Assembly (NCBI RefSeq): GCF_014673495.1
Contig: NZ_CP051006.1
Coordinates: 992,001 to 1,056,000, forward strand
Direction of reading: 5' to 3'
Length of the DNA stretch: 64,000 nucleotides
DNA from: Streptomyces griseofuscus
GTDB lineage: Bacteria; Actinomycetota; Actinomycetes; Streptomycetales; Streptomycetaceae
Shown: positions 27,462 to 36,394 of the stretch, piece by piece
Numbering within the stretch: position 1 is the first letter of the stretch
Layout: every line of letters starts with the position of its first letter
Made by a program: the position numbers and the translations under genes
The notes under the pieces: model-generated
Database searches by the model: none
Seen by the model: the letters and a program-made list of their open reading frames with translations, nothing else
What the model was told of the DNA's origin: nothing

Positions 27462-27635
27462 TCAGTCCACGCTCGGCAGGATATGGGGTTCGGCGAGGTC
27501 CTCCTCGTAGCCCGCGAGGCGGATGGGGGCGGACCGGGCCCACACGTCGAGGCTGCCGAGTTCTCCGGGCCGGCGGCCCGGACGCTCCGGGTACTCTTCG
27601 GGGCTTTGCTCGCGTTTCGTCTTCTCCGGTGTCAC
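27462..27635 (-). CDS. 57-residue conserved-looking small protein
   Basis: A short frame starting at GTG 27635 with AAGGAG eight bases upstream, too short for most ORF cut-offs. The product begins VTPEKTKREQSPEEYPERPG, is rich in Glu, Pro and Arg, and ends with an ordered-looking tail (LDVWARSAPIRLAGYEEDLA, then EPHILPSVD). Strong ribosome site and high GC at third positions support translation. I do not recognise a named family. The gene stands upstream of the GNAT gene on the same strand, with a 53-bp gap, so the two could form a small operon. Confidence 0.6.
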   Translation of the reverse strand: MTPEKTKREQSPEEYPERPGRRPGELGSLDVWARSAPIRLAGYEEDLAEPHILPSVD

Positions 27636-28097
27636 CGCGCACTCCTTATGTGTCGGGTCACCCTCGGGGCGTACCGGACAGTCTGCGCTCCGGCGTTCGC
27701 CGCCCGCTCAGGTCTGGGTGGAAGGCCAGTTCGGGCGCGGTGGCGCCGGTACTTCGGGCGGAGCGGGCCGGTGATCTGCGGCATGCTCCCGGACGGACGA
27801 AATGGGTGTGGGTGGGACCCCTTTTCGCTGTCCGTCCACTCCAGATTAACCAAATGAGCGGACTGCCGCTCGATAGGGAGTGCAAACAAGGGGTAACTAT
27901 CGCGTTTCGAACGGCAACCCAACACCGTCCAATATGCAGCTATTCATAACAAAGCGCATCGCGGACACGACGGTCCGTATCACCCGTTCGGCCTACGTGA
28001 CGGGGTTCGCGACGCAGTTCAGGTGCCGTTGGCCGGGCCGCAAGCTCACCATGGTCTGCTGGCGCCCGACACGGCCCTCTCGCGGAAGGACGGACGC
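27636..28097. other. AT-enriched divergent intergenic region
   Basis: 462 bases without a supported gene, noticeably AT-richer than the surroundings from 27830 to 27960 (for example AGATTAACCAAATGAG and TATGCAGCTATTCATAACAA). It separates the minus-strand 57-aa ORF from the plus-strand HD-like gene and should hold both promoters. No clear consensus promoter pair or perfect operator was found. Confidence 0.5.
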
Positions 28098-28493
28098 ATG
28101 GAACTGCGCAGCGTCGAGGAGCTGATGGACCTGCTGCACGCCGGGCGGCCCCAGCACGCGCTGCGGACCGCCGCGCTGCTGCGCCGCGGCCGCCCCGCCG
28201 ACAAGGAGCTCCAAGTGGCGGGGCTGGTCCAGGGCATCGGGCCGCTGCTTGCCCCGGGCGACGAGGCGGACTCGGGGCGCCGTGCGGCCGCGGCGGTACG
28301 GCCGCTGCTCGGGGAGCGGGTGTGCCGGCTGGTGCGCGGGGACGCGGGCGTCGCCGACGACGACGTCCTGCGGCTGCGGCTGGCCCGCGAGGAGGGCCGT
28401 ACGGCGGGCTTCGACGCCGGGGTGCTGGAGGACTGGCGCACGGTCCTGGAACTGGTCGCCGCCCGGCACTGCCGGCTCGACGCGGTCGACTGA
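28098..28493 (+). CDS. HD-domain-like protein lacking the HD metal ligands
   Basis: A 131-residue protein starting at ATG 28098 (MELRSVEELMDLLHAG), with AAGGAC upstream. Its pattern HALRTAALLRRGRPADKELQ, VAGLVQGIGPLL follows small HD-domain proteins (HALQTA...AALLHDIGHLL), and the end LRLRLAREEGRTAG...VLEDWRTVLELV also fits that family (LRLRRWD-x-x-AK-type ending). However the diagnostic His-Asp is Gln-Gly here and the following His is Pro. Only the first His (QHALRTA) remains. It is probably a catalytically dead homologue, or one with another role. Assignment rests on by-eye pattern matching. Confidence 0.6.
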   Translation: MELRSVEELMDLLHAGRPQHALRTAALLRRGRPADKELQVAGLVQGIGPLLAPGDEADSGRRAAAAVRPLLGERVCRLVRGDAGVADDDVLRLRLAREEGRTAGFDAGVLEDWRTVLELVAARHCRLDAVD

Positions 28494-28532
28494 CCCCCGG
28501 GGCGGACCCCGGAGATCAGTGCCGGGCGCTTC

Positions 28533-30077
28533 CTACCACTTGCCGGGCGCGTAGTCCTTGAGGAAGACGCCGTACACGTCGTCGCCGTCCTCGCCGCGCA
28601 CGATCGGGTCGTAGACGCGGGCCGCGCCGTCGACCAGGTCCAGGGGCGCGTGGAAACCGGCCTCGGCGAGCCGCAGCTTGTCGTAGTGCGGGCGCTCGTC
28701 GGTGATCCAGCCGGTGTCGACGGAGGTCATGAGGATGCCGTCGGTGTCGAACATCTCCTGGGCGCTGGTCCGCGTCACCATGTTCATGGCCGCCTTCGCC
28801 GCGTTGGTGTTCGGGTGCCCGGCGCCCTTGTAGCCGCGGCTGAACACCCCTTCCATCGCCGAGACGTTGACGACGTACGACCGTCCGCGCGCCGCCTTGC
28901 GGGCCGCGTCGGCCATCGCCGGGCGCAGCATGCTGATCAGGATGAACGGCGCCGTGTAGTTGCACAGCTGGGTCTCCAGCAGCTCCACCGGGGAGATCTG
29001 CTCGATGGACTGCACCCAGGTGTTGGAGTCCACGACGTCCGGGACCAGGCCGCCCGCGTCGATCGCGGTCCCGTCCAGGTGCCGGGCGACGCTGGCGTTG
29101 CCCGCGACCAGCGCGAGGTCGGCGACCTGCTGCGCGTCCAGGCCAGCGGTCCGCGCCTCCAGGGCACCGGTGCCGAGAGGCAGCGCGGCGATGCCGTCGA
29201 CGGCGCCCGAGTTGAAGGCGCCGATCACCTGGTGGGCGGGGAGTTCACCGGCGGGCAACGGGGCGCTCTCGCCCTCGACCAGCGCGGCGTACGCCGAGGG
29301 CAGCCGGCGCACGGTCTGCGTCGCGTTGTTGATCAGGATGTCGAGCGGGCCGGCCTCGGTGACCCGCTCGGCCAGGGACACGGCCTGCGCCGGGTCGCGC
29401 AGGTCGATGCCGACGACCTCCAGGCGGTGCAGCCAGTCCGCCGAGTCCTCCATCGCCTTGAAGCGGCGGATGGCGTCCTTGGGGAACCGGGTGGTGATCG
29501 TGGTGTGCGCGCCGTCGCGCAGCAGCCGCAGCGCGATGTACATGCCGATCTTGGCGCGGCCACCGGTGAGCAGGGCGCGCTTGCCGCTGAGGTCGGCGCG
29601 GGCGTCCCGCTTGGCGCGGTTCAGACCGGCGCACTGGGGACAGAGCTGGTGGTAGAAGTAGTCGACCTCGACGTAGCGGGTCTTGCAGGTGTAGCAGGAG
29701 CGCGGGCGCTGGAGTATGCCCGCGATGCGGCCCTCCTCGACCTTGGAGGAGGGCAGGATGCCCTCGGTCTCGTCGTCGATGCGCTCGGCGGAGCCGGTGG
29801 CCGTCGCCTCGGTGACCGCGCGGTCGTGCGCGGTCTTGGCGGCCCGGCGCTCCTGGCGGCGGCGCTGCTTGACCGTCCGGTAGATGGACGAGGTGGCCCG
29901 GCGCACCAGGATCGCGTCGGGGTGGTCGACGTCGATCGTGTCGAGCTCCTCCAGCACGCTGAGGCAGACGGCCAGGCGCTCGGGGTCGATCCCCGGGCCG
30001 TGGACGACCTCTTCCGCGGCCATGGAGTCCATGCCCATGGGGTCCGTGGCCATGGAGCCGTCTTCTGTCACCGTCAT
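28533..30077 (-). CDS. SDR-family oxidoreductase with N-terminal Cys4 zinc-knuckle region
   Basis: A 514-residue protein. The N-terminal about 150 residues contain a helical Arg/Glu-rich segment (RRATSSIYRTVKQRRRQERR) and a C-x2-C-x14-C-x2-C cluster (CYTC...CPQC), which probably binds zinc. A Rossmann SDR domain follows from about residue 165: KRALLTGGRAKIGMYIALRL (glycine-rich turn slightly altered), LDILINNATQTVRR and YVVNVSAMEGVFSRGYKGAG. The usual catalytic Tyr-x3-Lys position reads HPNTNAAKAAMN, so Tyr is replaced while Lys is kept. This may be a modified or inactive reductase. ATG 30077 is chosen with GGGAAACGG upstream; GTG 30119 is an alternative. Confidence 0.78.
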   Translation of the reverse strand: MTVTEDGSMATDPMGMDSMAAEEVVHGPGIDPERLAVCLSVLEELDTIDVDHPDAILVRRATSSIYRTVKQRRRQERRAAKTAHDRAVTEATATGSAERIDDETEGILPSSKVEEGRIAGILQRPRSCYTCKTRYVEVDYFYHQLCPQCAGLNRAKRDARADLSGKRALLTGGRAKIGMYIALRLLRDGAHTTITTRFPKDAIRRFKAMEDSADWLHRLEVVGIDLRDPAQAVSLAERVTEAGPLDILINNATQTVRRLPSAYAALVEGESAPLPAGELPAHQVIGAFNSGAVDGIAALPLGTGALEARTAGLDAQQVADLALVAGNASVARHLDGTAIDAGGLVPDVVDSNTWVQSIEQISPVELLETQLCNYTAPFILISMLRPAMADAARKAARGRSYVVNVSAMEGVFSRGYKGAGHPNTNAAKAAMNMVTRTSAQEMFDTDGILMTSVDTGWITDERPHYDKLRLAEAGFHAPLDLVDGAARVYDPIVRGEDGDDVYGVFLKDYAPGKW

Positions 30078-30248
30078 CGCGCTGCCGTTTCCCTGATCCC
30101 GCGCAGCGCTCCGACTCACGCCCGCTATCGAACGCGAAATTCTAACGGAGCGCGGGCGGCGGAAGCGAAACCCGATCGGAGCAGGGGCGGAACCGGTGGG
30201 GAGCCGGGGCGGGCGGGGACCGGTGCGGCTCCGGCCGGGCCCCGCCCC

Positions 30249-31580
30249 TCAGCAGTCGCAGGCCGCCAGCAGCGTCGCCACCTCCGTCGACACCGCGTGC
30301 GCGAACCGGTCCAGGTCCGGTACCGCCGCCGCGTCCGCGACCAGGCCGTAGTGCACCCGCCCGCGGTACGTCGAGATCGCGACGGCGAGCGACTGGCCGG
30401 GCGCGAGCGGGGCCAGCGGGTAGACCTCGGTCAGCTGGTGGCCGCCGAGCCGCAGGCCCACGCCGGGCAGCGGCACGCTCGTGACCAGGATGTCGAACCA
30501 CAGCCGTGCCGCCTGGCCGACGAGCGGGCCGCCGAGCCGGTGGCCGAGCGCCGGCACATGGTCGGCGAGCAGCGCGACCGCGCCGGCGCCCCGGTCGGGG
30601 CCCGCGTCCTTGTTGCGGACCATCGCGGTGCGCACGGCGGCGAGCCGGCCGAGCGGGTCGGGCTCGTCCACGGGGAGCCGTATCAGATAGCCGGAGAGCC
30701 GGTTGCCGGGTGGCTGGGCGGTGCGCGGGCGGCGCCGGGAGACGGGGATCAGGGCGCGCGGCGCCACCCCGGTGCTGCCGTCGCCGCGTTCGTCGAGCCA
30801 GCGGCGCAGCGCACCGGCGACGACCGCGATGAGGACGTCGTTGACGGTGCCCCCTGCCGTCTTGCGCACCCGGTGCACATCGTCGATGTCCAGGACGACA
30901 CCGGCGGTGCGGCGGGTACCGCTGGGCGGGGAGGCGAGCGCGGTGCTGGGGCGCATGCGCAGGGTGGACAGGGCGAGGGAGGCACCGATGTCCAGGGCCC
31001 GCCCCGCATCGGAGAGGGCGCCCCTGACCAGGCCGGGGAGCATGCCGGGCAGCTCGCGTACATGCGGCAGCGCGCGGCGCGGCGGTTCGGCGGGGCGGGC
31101 CGGCCGCTCGGGCATGTCCATCGGATCGAGGACGCCCGCGGCGAGCTTGAGCGCGCGCAGCCCGTCGGCGAGGGCGTGGTGGAACTTGAAGAGCACGGCG
31201 AAGGAGACCCCGTCCTCGCCGGGCAGGACATGCGCCTCCCAGGGCGGCCGGCCGCGCTCCAGCGGACGCTCCATCAGTCGTCCGGCGGCCGCGTGGAAGT
31301 CGCCGGTCGGCGCGTGCAGCCGTACATGGTTCAGCGGATCGAAGTCCGGGTCCGCCTCGCGGGTGGCACTGCCGAAGGCGAGCGGCCCCCAGACGTCGCG
31401 GATGCGCAGGCGGAGCCCGGGGACGGCGGCGGCGCGGGCGGCGAGCAGGTCGGCGGCGTGGGCGCCCGCGGTGGGCGAGTGCGCGCCGAAGACACCGAGT
31501 GCGCCCAGGTGCATCGGGTGCCGGTCGGACTCGATGTTCCAGAAGGCAAGGTCGAGGGGAGCGAGCAGATCGGAGGTCAC
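30249..31580 (-). CDS. wax ester synthase / diacylglycerol acyltransferase family protein
   Basis: A 443-residue protein with GTG start at 31580 and GAGGCAAG upstream. It begins LLAPLDLAFWNIESDRHPMH, as WS/DGAT enzymes do, and holds the active-site motif FKFHHALADG (HHxxxDG) at about residues 134-143. Further family blocks are TVNDVLIAVVAGALRRWL and SVPLPGVGLRLGGHQLTEVY. These enzymes esterify fatty acyl-CoA to diacylglycerol or alcohols, making storage lipid, and Streptomyces use them for triacylglycerol. It is about normal family length. Confidence 0.9.
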   Translation of the reverse strand: MTSDLLAPLDLAFWNIESDRHPMHLGALGVFGAHSPTAGAHAADLLAARAAAVPGLRLRIRDVWGPLAFGSATREADPDFDPLNHVRLHAPTGDFHAAAGRLMERPLERGRPPWEAHVLPGEDGVSFAVLFKFHHALADGLRALKLAAGVLDPMDMPERPARPAEPPRRALPHVRELPGMLPGLVRGALSDAGRALDIGASLALSTLRMRPSTALASPPSGTRRTAGVVLDIDDVHRVRKTAGGTVNDVLIAVVAGALRRWLDERGDGSTGVAPRALIPVSRRRPRTAQPPGNRLSGYLIRLPVDEPDPLGRLAAVRTAMVRNKDAGPDRGAGAVALLADHVPALGHRLGGPLVGQAARLWFDILVTSVPLPGVGLRLGGHQLTEVYPLAPLAPGQSLAVAISTYRGRVHYGLVADAAAVPDLDRFAHAVSTEVATLLAACDC

Positions 31581-31679
31581 GGGCTTGCCTCGCGCGTCGA
31601 CGGAAGGGAACTTCAGTCAATCCCCGACAGTCGATTACGGTCAAGTGTGATCGATATACGCTCAGTTAACAACGGATAA

Positions 31680-31708
31680 AGTCCCGCCCCGCCGAACGGG
31701 GCGGGACT
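31680..31708. terminator. GC-rich hairpin terminator
   Basis: AGTCCCGCCCCG and its exact complement surround a 5-base loop, 16 bases after the GH92 stop codon. On the minus strand the stem is followed by TTTATCC, giving a short U run, so it should terminate the mannosidase transcript. Confidence 0.85.
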
Positions 31709-31724
31709 CAGGAGACGCCTGAGG

Positions 31725-34046
31725 TCACTTCAGTACCGGGGGCGCCGCCTGGGCCGACGTACCCCACCCTGACGGGCGCGGGCCGACCGTGAACGCCAGC
31801 GAGCGCAGGGAGCGCAGCGCACGCGTCGTCAGATACGTCCGCCCGTGGGCCGAACCGTCGACGCGCACGCCCTGGACGTAGCGGTCGGCGGCCGAGGTGC
31901 CCGGCGCGGTGACGGTCAGTCCCCCGCTCGGCCAGTAGCGGCGGTCCAGGGCGAGGTCGACGCGGTCGAAGACCGGGGTGGACAGGCCCCAGGTGTCGTA
32001 GCCGGGCTGGATCGGGAACAGCCCGATGGAGGACAGCACGTTCCAGGCGGACATGGTGCCGAGGTCGTCGTTGCCGGTCATACCGGTGGGGCCGTCGGTG
32101 AACAGGGTCAGGGCCGCGTGCACCACGTCGGTGGTCTTCCACGGCTGGCCGGTGGCGAGGTAGGTGTAGGGCGCGATCAGATCGGGCTCGTTCATCGGGT
32201 TGTAGACGGCCGCGTTGTAGTAGGCGTACGCGTCGCCGTGCACCCACACCTCACGGGCCGTCCGCGCCGGGTCGGCGAGCAGCCGGTCGTAGGCGAAGAA
32301 GGAGTCCAGGCGGTCGTTGGCGGCGCGCTTGCCGCCGATCAGTCCGATCATGCCGGTCAGGTCCTGCGGGACCAGCCACTGGTACTGCCAGGCCGTGCCC
32401 TCGTGGAAGCCGGTGCCGAGCGCCGGGTCGGGGGAGCCGGTGAAGGCGCCGGAGGCGTCACGGGCCCGGAAGAAGCCGGTCGAGGGATCGAAGATGGTGC
32501 GGTAGTCGCGGGAGCGGGCCGCGTACCGCGCCGCGTCGGAGTCATGCCCGAGGCCCCGGGCCATCTGGGCGAGCATGGCGTCGGCGAGGGCGTACTCCAG
32601 GGTGACGGAGGCACCGTGGTGGTAGTCGGAGTCGCCCATCTTGGCCAGCGGCCGGTCCTTGTCGAACGGGGCGAAGCCGTCCCTGATGTACTCGGCGTTG
32701 GCCTCCCGCCCGATGCCCGGGTTGGCGGCGGGCGGCACCCCGTCCGCGTTCTTGCGCAGCGCCCGGTAGGCCCGCTCCTCGAACCCCTTCAGCAGGCCCA
32801 TCTGATAGGCCGTGGTCAGGAACGGGGTGACCGGGTCGCCGCTCATCACATTCGTCTCGACCGGGCCGTAGCCCCACTTGGGCAGCCAGCCGCCGTCCTC
32901 GTCGATCGCCACCACCGAGCGGGCCATGTCCCGCGCCTCGCGCGGCGCGAGCAGGGCGAGCAGCTGGGCCTGGGTGCGGTAGGTGTCCCACAGCGACCAG
33001 TTCTGGTAGTACGTGAATCCCCGCGCGCGGTGAACGCGCCGGTCCCAGCCGAAGTAGCGGCCGTCGGCGTCGCCGCCGACGTTGGGCGCGAGGTACGAGC
33101 GGTACAGCGAGGAGTAGAACGTACGGCGCAGGGTGTCGGTGCCGCCCCGCACCCGCACCCCCGCAAGCCGCGTCTCCCACTGCGCGCGGGCCGCCCTGCG
33201 CACGGTGTCGAACGACCGGCCGCCCTCGGACCGCAGATTGCCCGCGGCGCCCGCCGCGTCGACGTACGACAGCGCGGTGGTCGCCTCGACCGTACGGTCC
33301 CCGGTGGTGTCGAAGCGGACATAGGCGCCGCCCCGTCCGGCGCGCGAGCCCGCGGTGACGGTGGCGCCGTCCCAGGTGCCGTACGCGGTGAAGGGCCGGC
33401 TGAAACGGGTGATCGTGTAGACCGTGTACGGACCGGTGTCCCGGCAGAAACCGTGCCCGGTGATCTCGGTGCGCACGGTGCGGTCGTCCAGGATCTCCAC
33501 CTTGCTGCCGCCCGCCTTGTGCAGCGACTGGGCCGCGTTCAGCAGGACGTTGGCCTTGGTGGTGGCGGGGAAGGTGTAGCGCTGCACACCGGTGCGGGCG
33601 GAGGCGGTCAACTCGGCGCGGACACCGGAGGCGAGGCCGACGCGGTAGTAGCCGGGGCTCGCCGTCTCGTCGCCGTGCGCGAAGGCGGCCGCGTACTTGG
33701 CGTCGTCGGTCTGCGTGAAGTCGCCGGTGGTGGGCAGCACGGGCAGGTCGCCGCCGATCCGGCAGCCCACGCCCGAGAGATGGACCAGCGAGAAGCCGCG
33801 GATCCGGCTCTGGGTGTAGTCGTAGCCGGTGTTGTGCCCGGTGTCGGGCGAGAGCTGCACCATGCCGAAGGGCACGGCGGCGCCGGGGAAGGTGTTGCCC
33901 TCGTCCTGGCTCCCGATGAAGGGGTTCACCAGGTCGGTGAGGTGGCCGTCGGTCCGCTCGGCGGCTCCTGCGGCGGGGGTGGCGATCAGCGCGGACGCTG
34001 CCATCACCCAGGCCAGGCACAGCCGTGTGCGCCGGGTCCCTCTCAT
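31725..34046 (-). CDS. secreted GH92 alpha-mannosidase
   Basis: A 773-residue protein. The ATG at 34046 has GGAGGTC nine bases upstream; the longer frame is not coding. The signal peptide is MRGTRRTRLCLAWVMAASAL, ending near AAGAAERTDG. The GH92 fold follows: an N-terminal beta-sandwich (VNPFIGSQDEGNTFPGAAVP, FGMVQLSPDTG) and a C-terminal (alpha/alpha)6 barrel with MSGDPVTPFLTTAYQMGLLK, HEGTAWQYQWLVPQDL and TGNDDLGTMSAWNVLSSIGL, where the catalytic acidic residues of the family lie. GH92 enzymes are calcium-dependent exo-alpha-mannosidases. Exported, it may release mannose that the cytoplasmic GH38 enzyme pathway can use. No carbohydrate-binding module is visible. Confidence 0.92.
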   Translation of the reverse strand: MRGTRRTRLCLAWVMAASALIATPAAGAAERTDGHLTDLVNPFIGSQDEGNTFPGAAVPFGMVQLSPDTGHNTGYDYTQSRIRGFSLVHLSGVGCRIGGDLPVLPTTGDFTQTDDAKYAAAFAHGDETASPGYYRVGLASGVRAELTASARTGVQRYTFPATTKANVLLNAAQSLHKAGGSKVEILDDRTVRTEITGHGFCRDTGPYTVYTITRFSRPFTAYGTWDGATVTAGSRAGRGGAYVRFDTTGDRTVEATTALSYVDAAGAAGNLRSEGGRSFDTVRRAARAQWETRLAGVRVRGGTDTLRRTFYSSLYRSYLAPNVGGDADGRYFGWDRRVHRARGFTYYQNWSLWDTYRTQAQLLALLAPREARDMARSVVAIDEDGGWLPKWGYGPVETNVMSGDPVTPFLTTAYQMGLLKGFEERAYRALRKNADGVPPAANPGIGREANAEYIRDGFAPFDKDRPLAKMGDSDYHHGASVTLEYALADAMLAQMARGLGHDSDAARYAARSRDYRTIFDPSTGFFRARDASGAFTGSPDPALGTGFHEGTAWQYQWLVPQDLTGMIGLIGGKRAANDRLDSFFAYDRLLADPARTAREVWVHGDAYAYYNAAVYNPMNEPDLIAPYTYLATGQPWKTTDVVHAALTLFTDGPTGMTGNDDLGTMSAWNVLSSIGLFPIQPGYDTWGLSTPVFDRVDLALDRRYWPSGGLTVTAPGTSAADRYVQGVRVDGSAHGRTYLTTRALRSLRSLAFTVGPRPSGWGTSAQAAPPVLK

Positions 34047-34212
34047 CTCGGATGACCTCCGGAGGTTCGACATCGTTGCCTGCATCGTGGCGGGCGAACG
34101 CCGTGAAACCGGGCATTGCGCGACGGGAGAGGGTAAACGCGTCGCGGACGAGGGTGATTTGACGGGCCGTGAGAAGAGCCGCGCCCCGGTCGCGCCCCCC
34201 TCGTACGGCACT

Positions 34213-35022
34213 TCAGCCGGTCGCCCCATCCCCCTTGTCCGGTACGACGGTTGAGGTGCCCGGTGCCGCCGGGGGCCGGGAGAAGCAGCAGTCGCCGCAC
34301 ACGCCGCCGCCGGGGACGCGGTAGTACAGGCAGCAGCTGCGGCGGCGGAAGACGGTGCCGGTGGTGGCGGCGGTGCGGGTTCCTGTGGTCCGCAGCAGGG
34401 GGTGGGCGAAGAGTTCACCGGCGAGCGCACGGGTGTGTGCCGCCGTGTCGGGGCGTCCCTGGGCACGGGCCCAGCGCTCCAGCTCCCGGGCGGCTCCGGC
34501 GAGCGCGGAGCCCGCGTTGCCCCACAGCAGCCCGGAGGCGATCCCGTAATGGGCTCTCAGGGTCTCCCCCAGGGGCTCCAGATGGCCGTGCAGCACGGCG
34601 TCGGCGAGGGCGGTGGCGGCGGTGGCGGTGGCGGTGGCGGTGGCGGCGGCGGCGAAATCCCCGGGCGCCGGGGACACCTCGGTGAGCCACAGGTCGTCGG
34701 GCGCGGCCGCCTCGATGTCCCAGCGCAGCAGGCTCGGGCGCAGCTCGGGCAGCCGGCCGTACAGGACGGCACAGCCCAGCGCGACCGACCAGAGCCGGGC
34801 GGCCAGGCCCTGCTGGGCGAGGGAGGCGGCGACCCGGGGCTCGGGGGTGCGCAGGCGGTGGGCGACGAGGCGCACCCGTGCTGCCAGGGGATCGTCGGGG
34901 CCGTCCGGGGCGTAGGCCGCCGCGAGGGTCGGCAGCCCGGACGGGTCCCCGTAGGGGTCCGTGCGCAGGGCGAAGAAGGGGCCCGGCGGGCGGAGGGCGG
35001 CGAGTTCGGGGTCGAGGTCCAC
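34213..35022 (-). CDS. FhuF-like (2Fe-2S)-binding ferric-iron reductase-family protein
   Basis: A 269-residue protein starting at GTG 35022. The C-terminal region has RRSCCLYYRVPGGGVCGDCC, which matches the CCx10CxxC-type [2Fe-2S] ligand cluster of FhuF proteins, involved in releasing iron from siderophores. The N-terminal about 200 residues are helical with SLLWGNAGS-type sequence typical of the family. A run of Ala-Thr (ATATATATAATA, about residues 126-138) comes from a GGTGGC microsatellite in the DNA. No siderophore genes are near. The ribosome site is weak, so the start is less sure. Confidence 0.8.
   Translation of the reverse strand: MDLDPELAALRPPGPFFALRTDPYGDPSGLPTLAAAYAPDGPDDPLAARVRLVAHRLRTPEPRVAASLAQQGLAARLWSVALGCAVLYGRLPELRPSLLRWDIEAAAPDDLWLTEVSPAPGDFAAAATATATATAATALADAVLHGHLEPLGETLRAHYGIASGLLWGNAGSALAGAARELERWARAQGRPDTAAHTRALAGELFAHPLLRTTGTRTAATTGTVFRRRSCCLYYRVPGGGVCGDCCFSRPPAAPGTSTVVPDKGDGATG
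34604..34650. repeat. GGTGGC hexanucleotide-like microsatellite inside the FhuF-like gene
   Basis: The plus strand repeats GGTGGCGGTGGC-type sextets about seven times with small variations. On the coding strand it gives alternating Ala and Thr. It is in frame and probably tolerated as a flexible linker. Confidence 0.7.
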
Positions 35023-35266
35023 GAGGACACTCGTACCAGGCCCGTTCGCGCACCGGTTGTCGGGGGCTCCCCCCTGGGTAACCCACCTGAGGGATGATCA
35101 CCGAACCGGTGTACTCCATCGGGAGTAGGACGCATCGCGTGCTCAGGGACGACGACGGGAAGAGCGCGGGCGGGCAGAGTGTTGACCATGGAAGCCGACC
35201 GTAGGCCGCGCCGGGCCCAGGCCCCCCGCCCCACGTACAGGAGACACCGATGAGCGGGAGAGGCAG

Positions 35267-36394
35267 ATGAGCGCCCTCGCGCTGTCCGTGCTGCTGTCGC
35301 TCGTGTCCGCCCTCGGCTACGCGGGCGGCGCGATCGTGCAGGAGCGCGTCGCCGTGACGTCTCCCGACAGCGCGTATCTCCCGCTGCGCAGGCCCGGTTG
35401 GTGGGGCGCGCTAGCGCTCAACGGCCTCGGCGGGCTGCTGCACGTGGTGGCACTGGCCTACGGTCCGCTGAGCATCGTCCAGCCGCTCGGCGCGCTGACC
35501 ATCGTCTTCGCCCTGCCCCTGGCCGCGCTGTGCGTCGGCCGCCGGGCCGGGGCGACCGCCTGGCGGGGCGCCGTGATGGCCACCGTCGGGCTCGCCGGGC
35601 TGCTCTCCCTGGTCGGCTCCTCCGAGGACCACGCGCTGGACGCCGCCCAGCGACTGGCGGCCGCGATCGTCACCGGCGGCGCGGTGGTGGCGCTGATGTG
35701 CGCGAGCCGGGCCGCCCACCGGCACCCCGCGGTGCGCAGCGTGCTGCTCGCGACGGCGGCCGGCACGGCGTTCGGCATGTCCTCGGTGTTCACCAAGTCC
35801 GTCACCGTCGACTGGGACGGTGACCTCGACTCCTCCGGCACCCTGTTCTCACTGGCGCTGATCGCCGTGTTCTCGGTGGCCGGCGTACTGCTGTCCCAGG
35901 CCTCCTACGGGGGCGGCGGCCTGACCGCGCCGCTCGCCACCCTGACCGTGGTCAACCCGGTCCTGGCCGCCGTCGTCGGCATCCTCATGTTCGGCGAGAC
36001 CTTCCGCTACGGCACGACGGGCACCCTGCTCGCCCTGGGGTGCGGGGTGCTGGCGGCGGGCGGGCTGATCATGCTGACCACGGAGCGGATGGAGGAGACG
36101 GAGACGCCGGCCCCGGAGCCTTCGCCCGCCGTCGGGGCGCAGATCACCGGCGCGGTGCTCTCCTCGGTGCCGAGGCAGCGGGTCGACGGGGAGGACGTAC
36201 GAGGCCCCGCGCACGCCGACGGACCGCTCACGGAACAGGGGGTGGAGCCGGGACCGGGGGAACTCTTCGATCCGGCGGCCGACATCGCCCCGGGGGACGC
36301 GGACGGGCCCGCACCGCCCGGGGAGCGGGCACCGGCGGCGCCGTACGCCCGCCGGACGCTCCCGCACCGACGACGACCGCGGGTCAGATCCTGA
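35267..36394 (+). CDS. DMT-superfamily membrane transporter (EamA-like)
   Basis: A 375-residue protein with ATG at 35267 and GGGAGAGG directly upstream. About nine hydrophobic segments fill residues 1-280, beginning LSVLLSLVSALGYAGGAIVQ and including HVVALAYGPLSIVQPLGALT and LATLTVVNPVLAAVVGILMF, typical of drug/metabolite transporters with an internal repeat. The last about 90 residues are a hydrophilic, Pro/Glu/Arg-rich cytoplasmic tail without recognisable domain. Substrate unknown. Its last 11 bases overlap the end of the convergent M23 gene. Confidence 0.82.
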   Translation: MSALALSVLLSLVSALGYAGGAIVQERVAVTSPDSAYLPLRRPGWWGALALNGLGGLLHVVALAYGPLSIVQPLGALTIVFALPLAALCVGRRAGATAWRGAVMATVGLAGLLSLVGSSEDHALDAAQRLAAAIVTGGAVVALMCASRAAHRHPAVRSVLLATAAGTAFGMSSVFTKSVTVDWDGDLDSSGTLFSLALIAVFSVAGVLLSQASYGGGGLTAPLATLTVVNPVLAAVVGILMFGETFRYGTTGTLLALGCGVLAAGGLIMLTTERMEETETPAPEPSPAVGAQITGAVLSSVPRQRVDGEDVRGPAHADGPLTEQGVEPGPGELFDPAADIAPGDADGPAPPGERAPAAPYARRTLPHRRRPRVRS

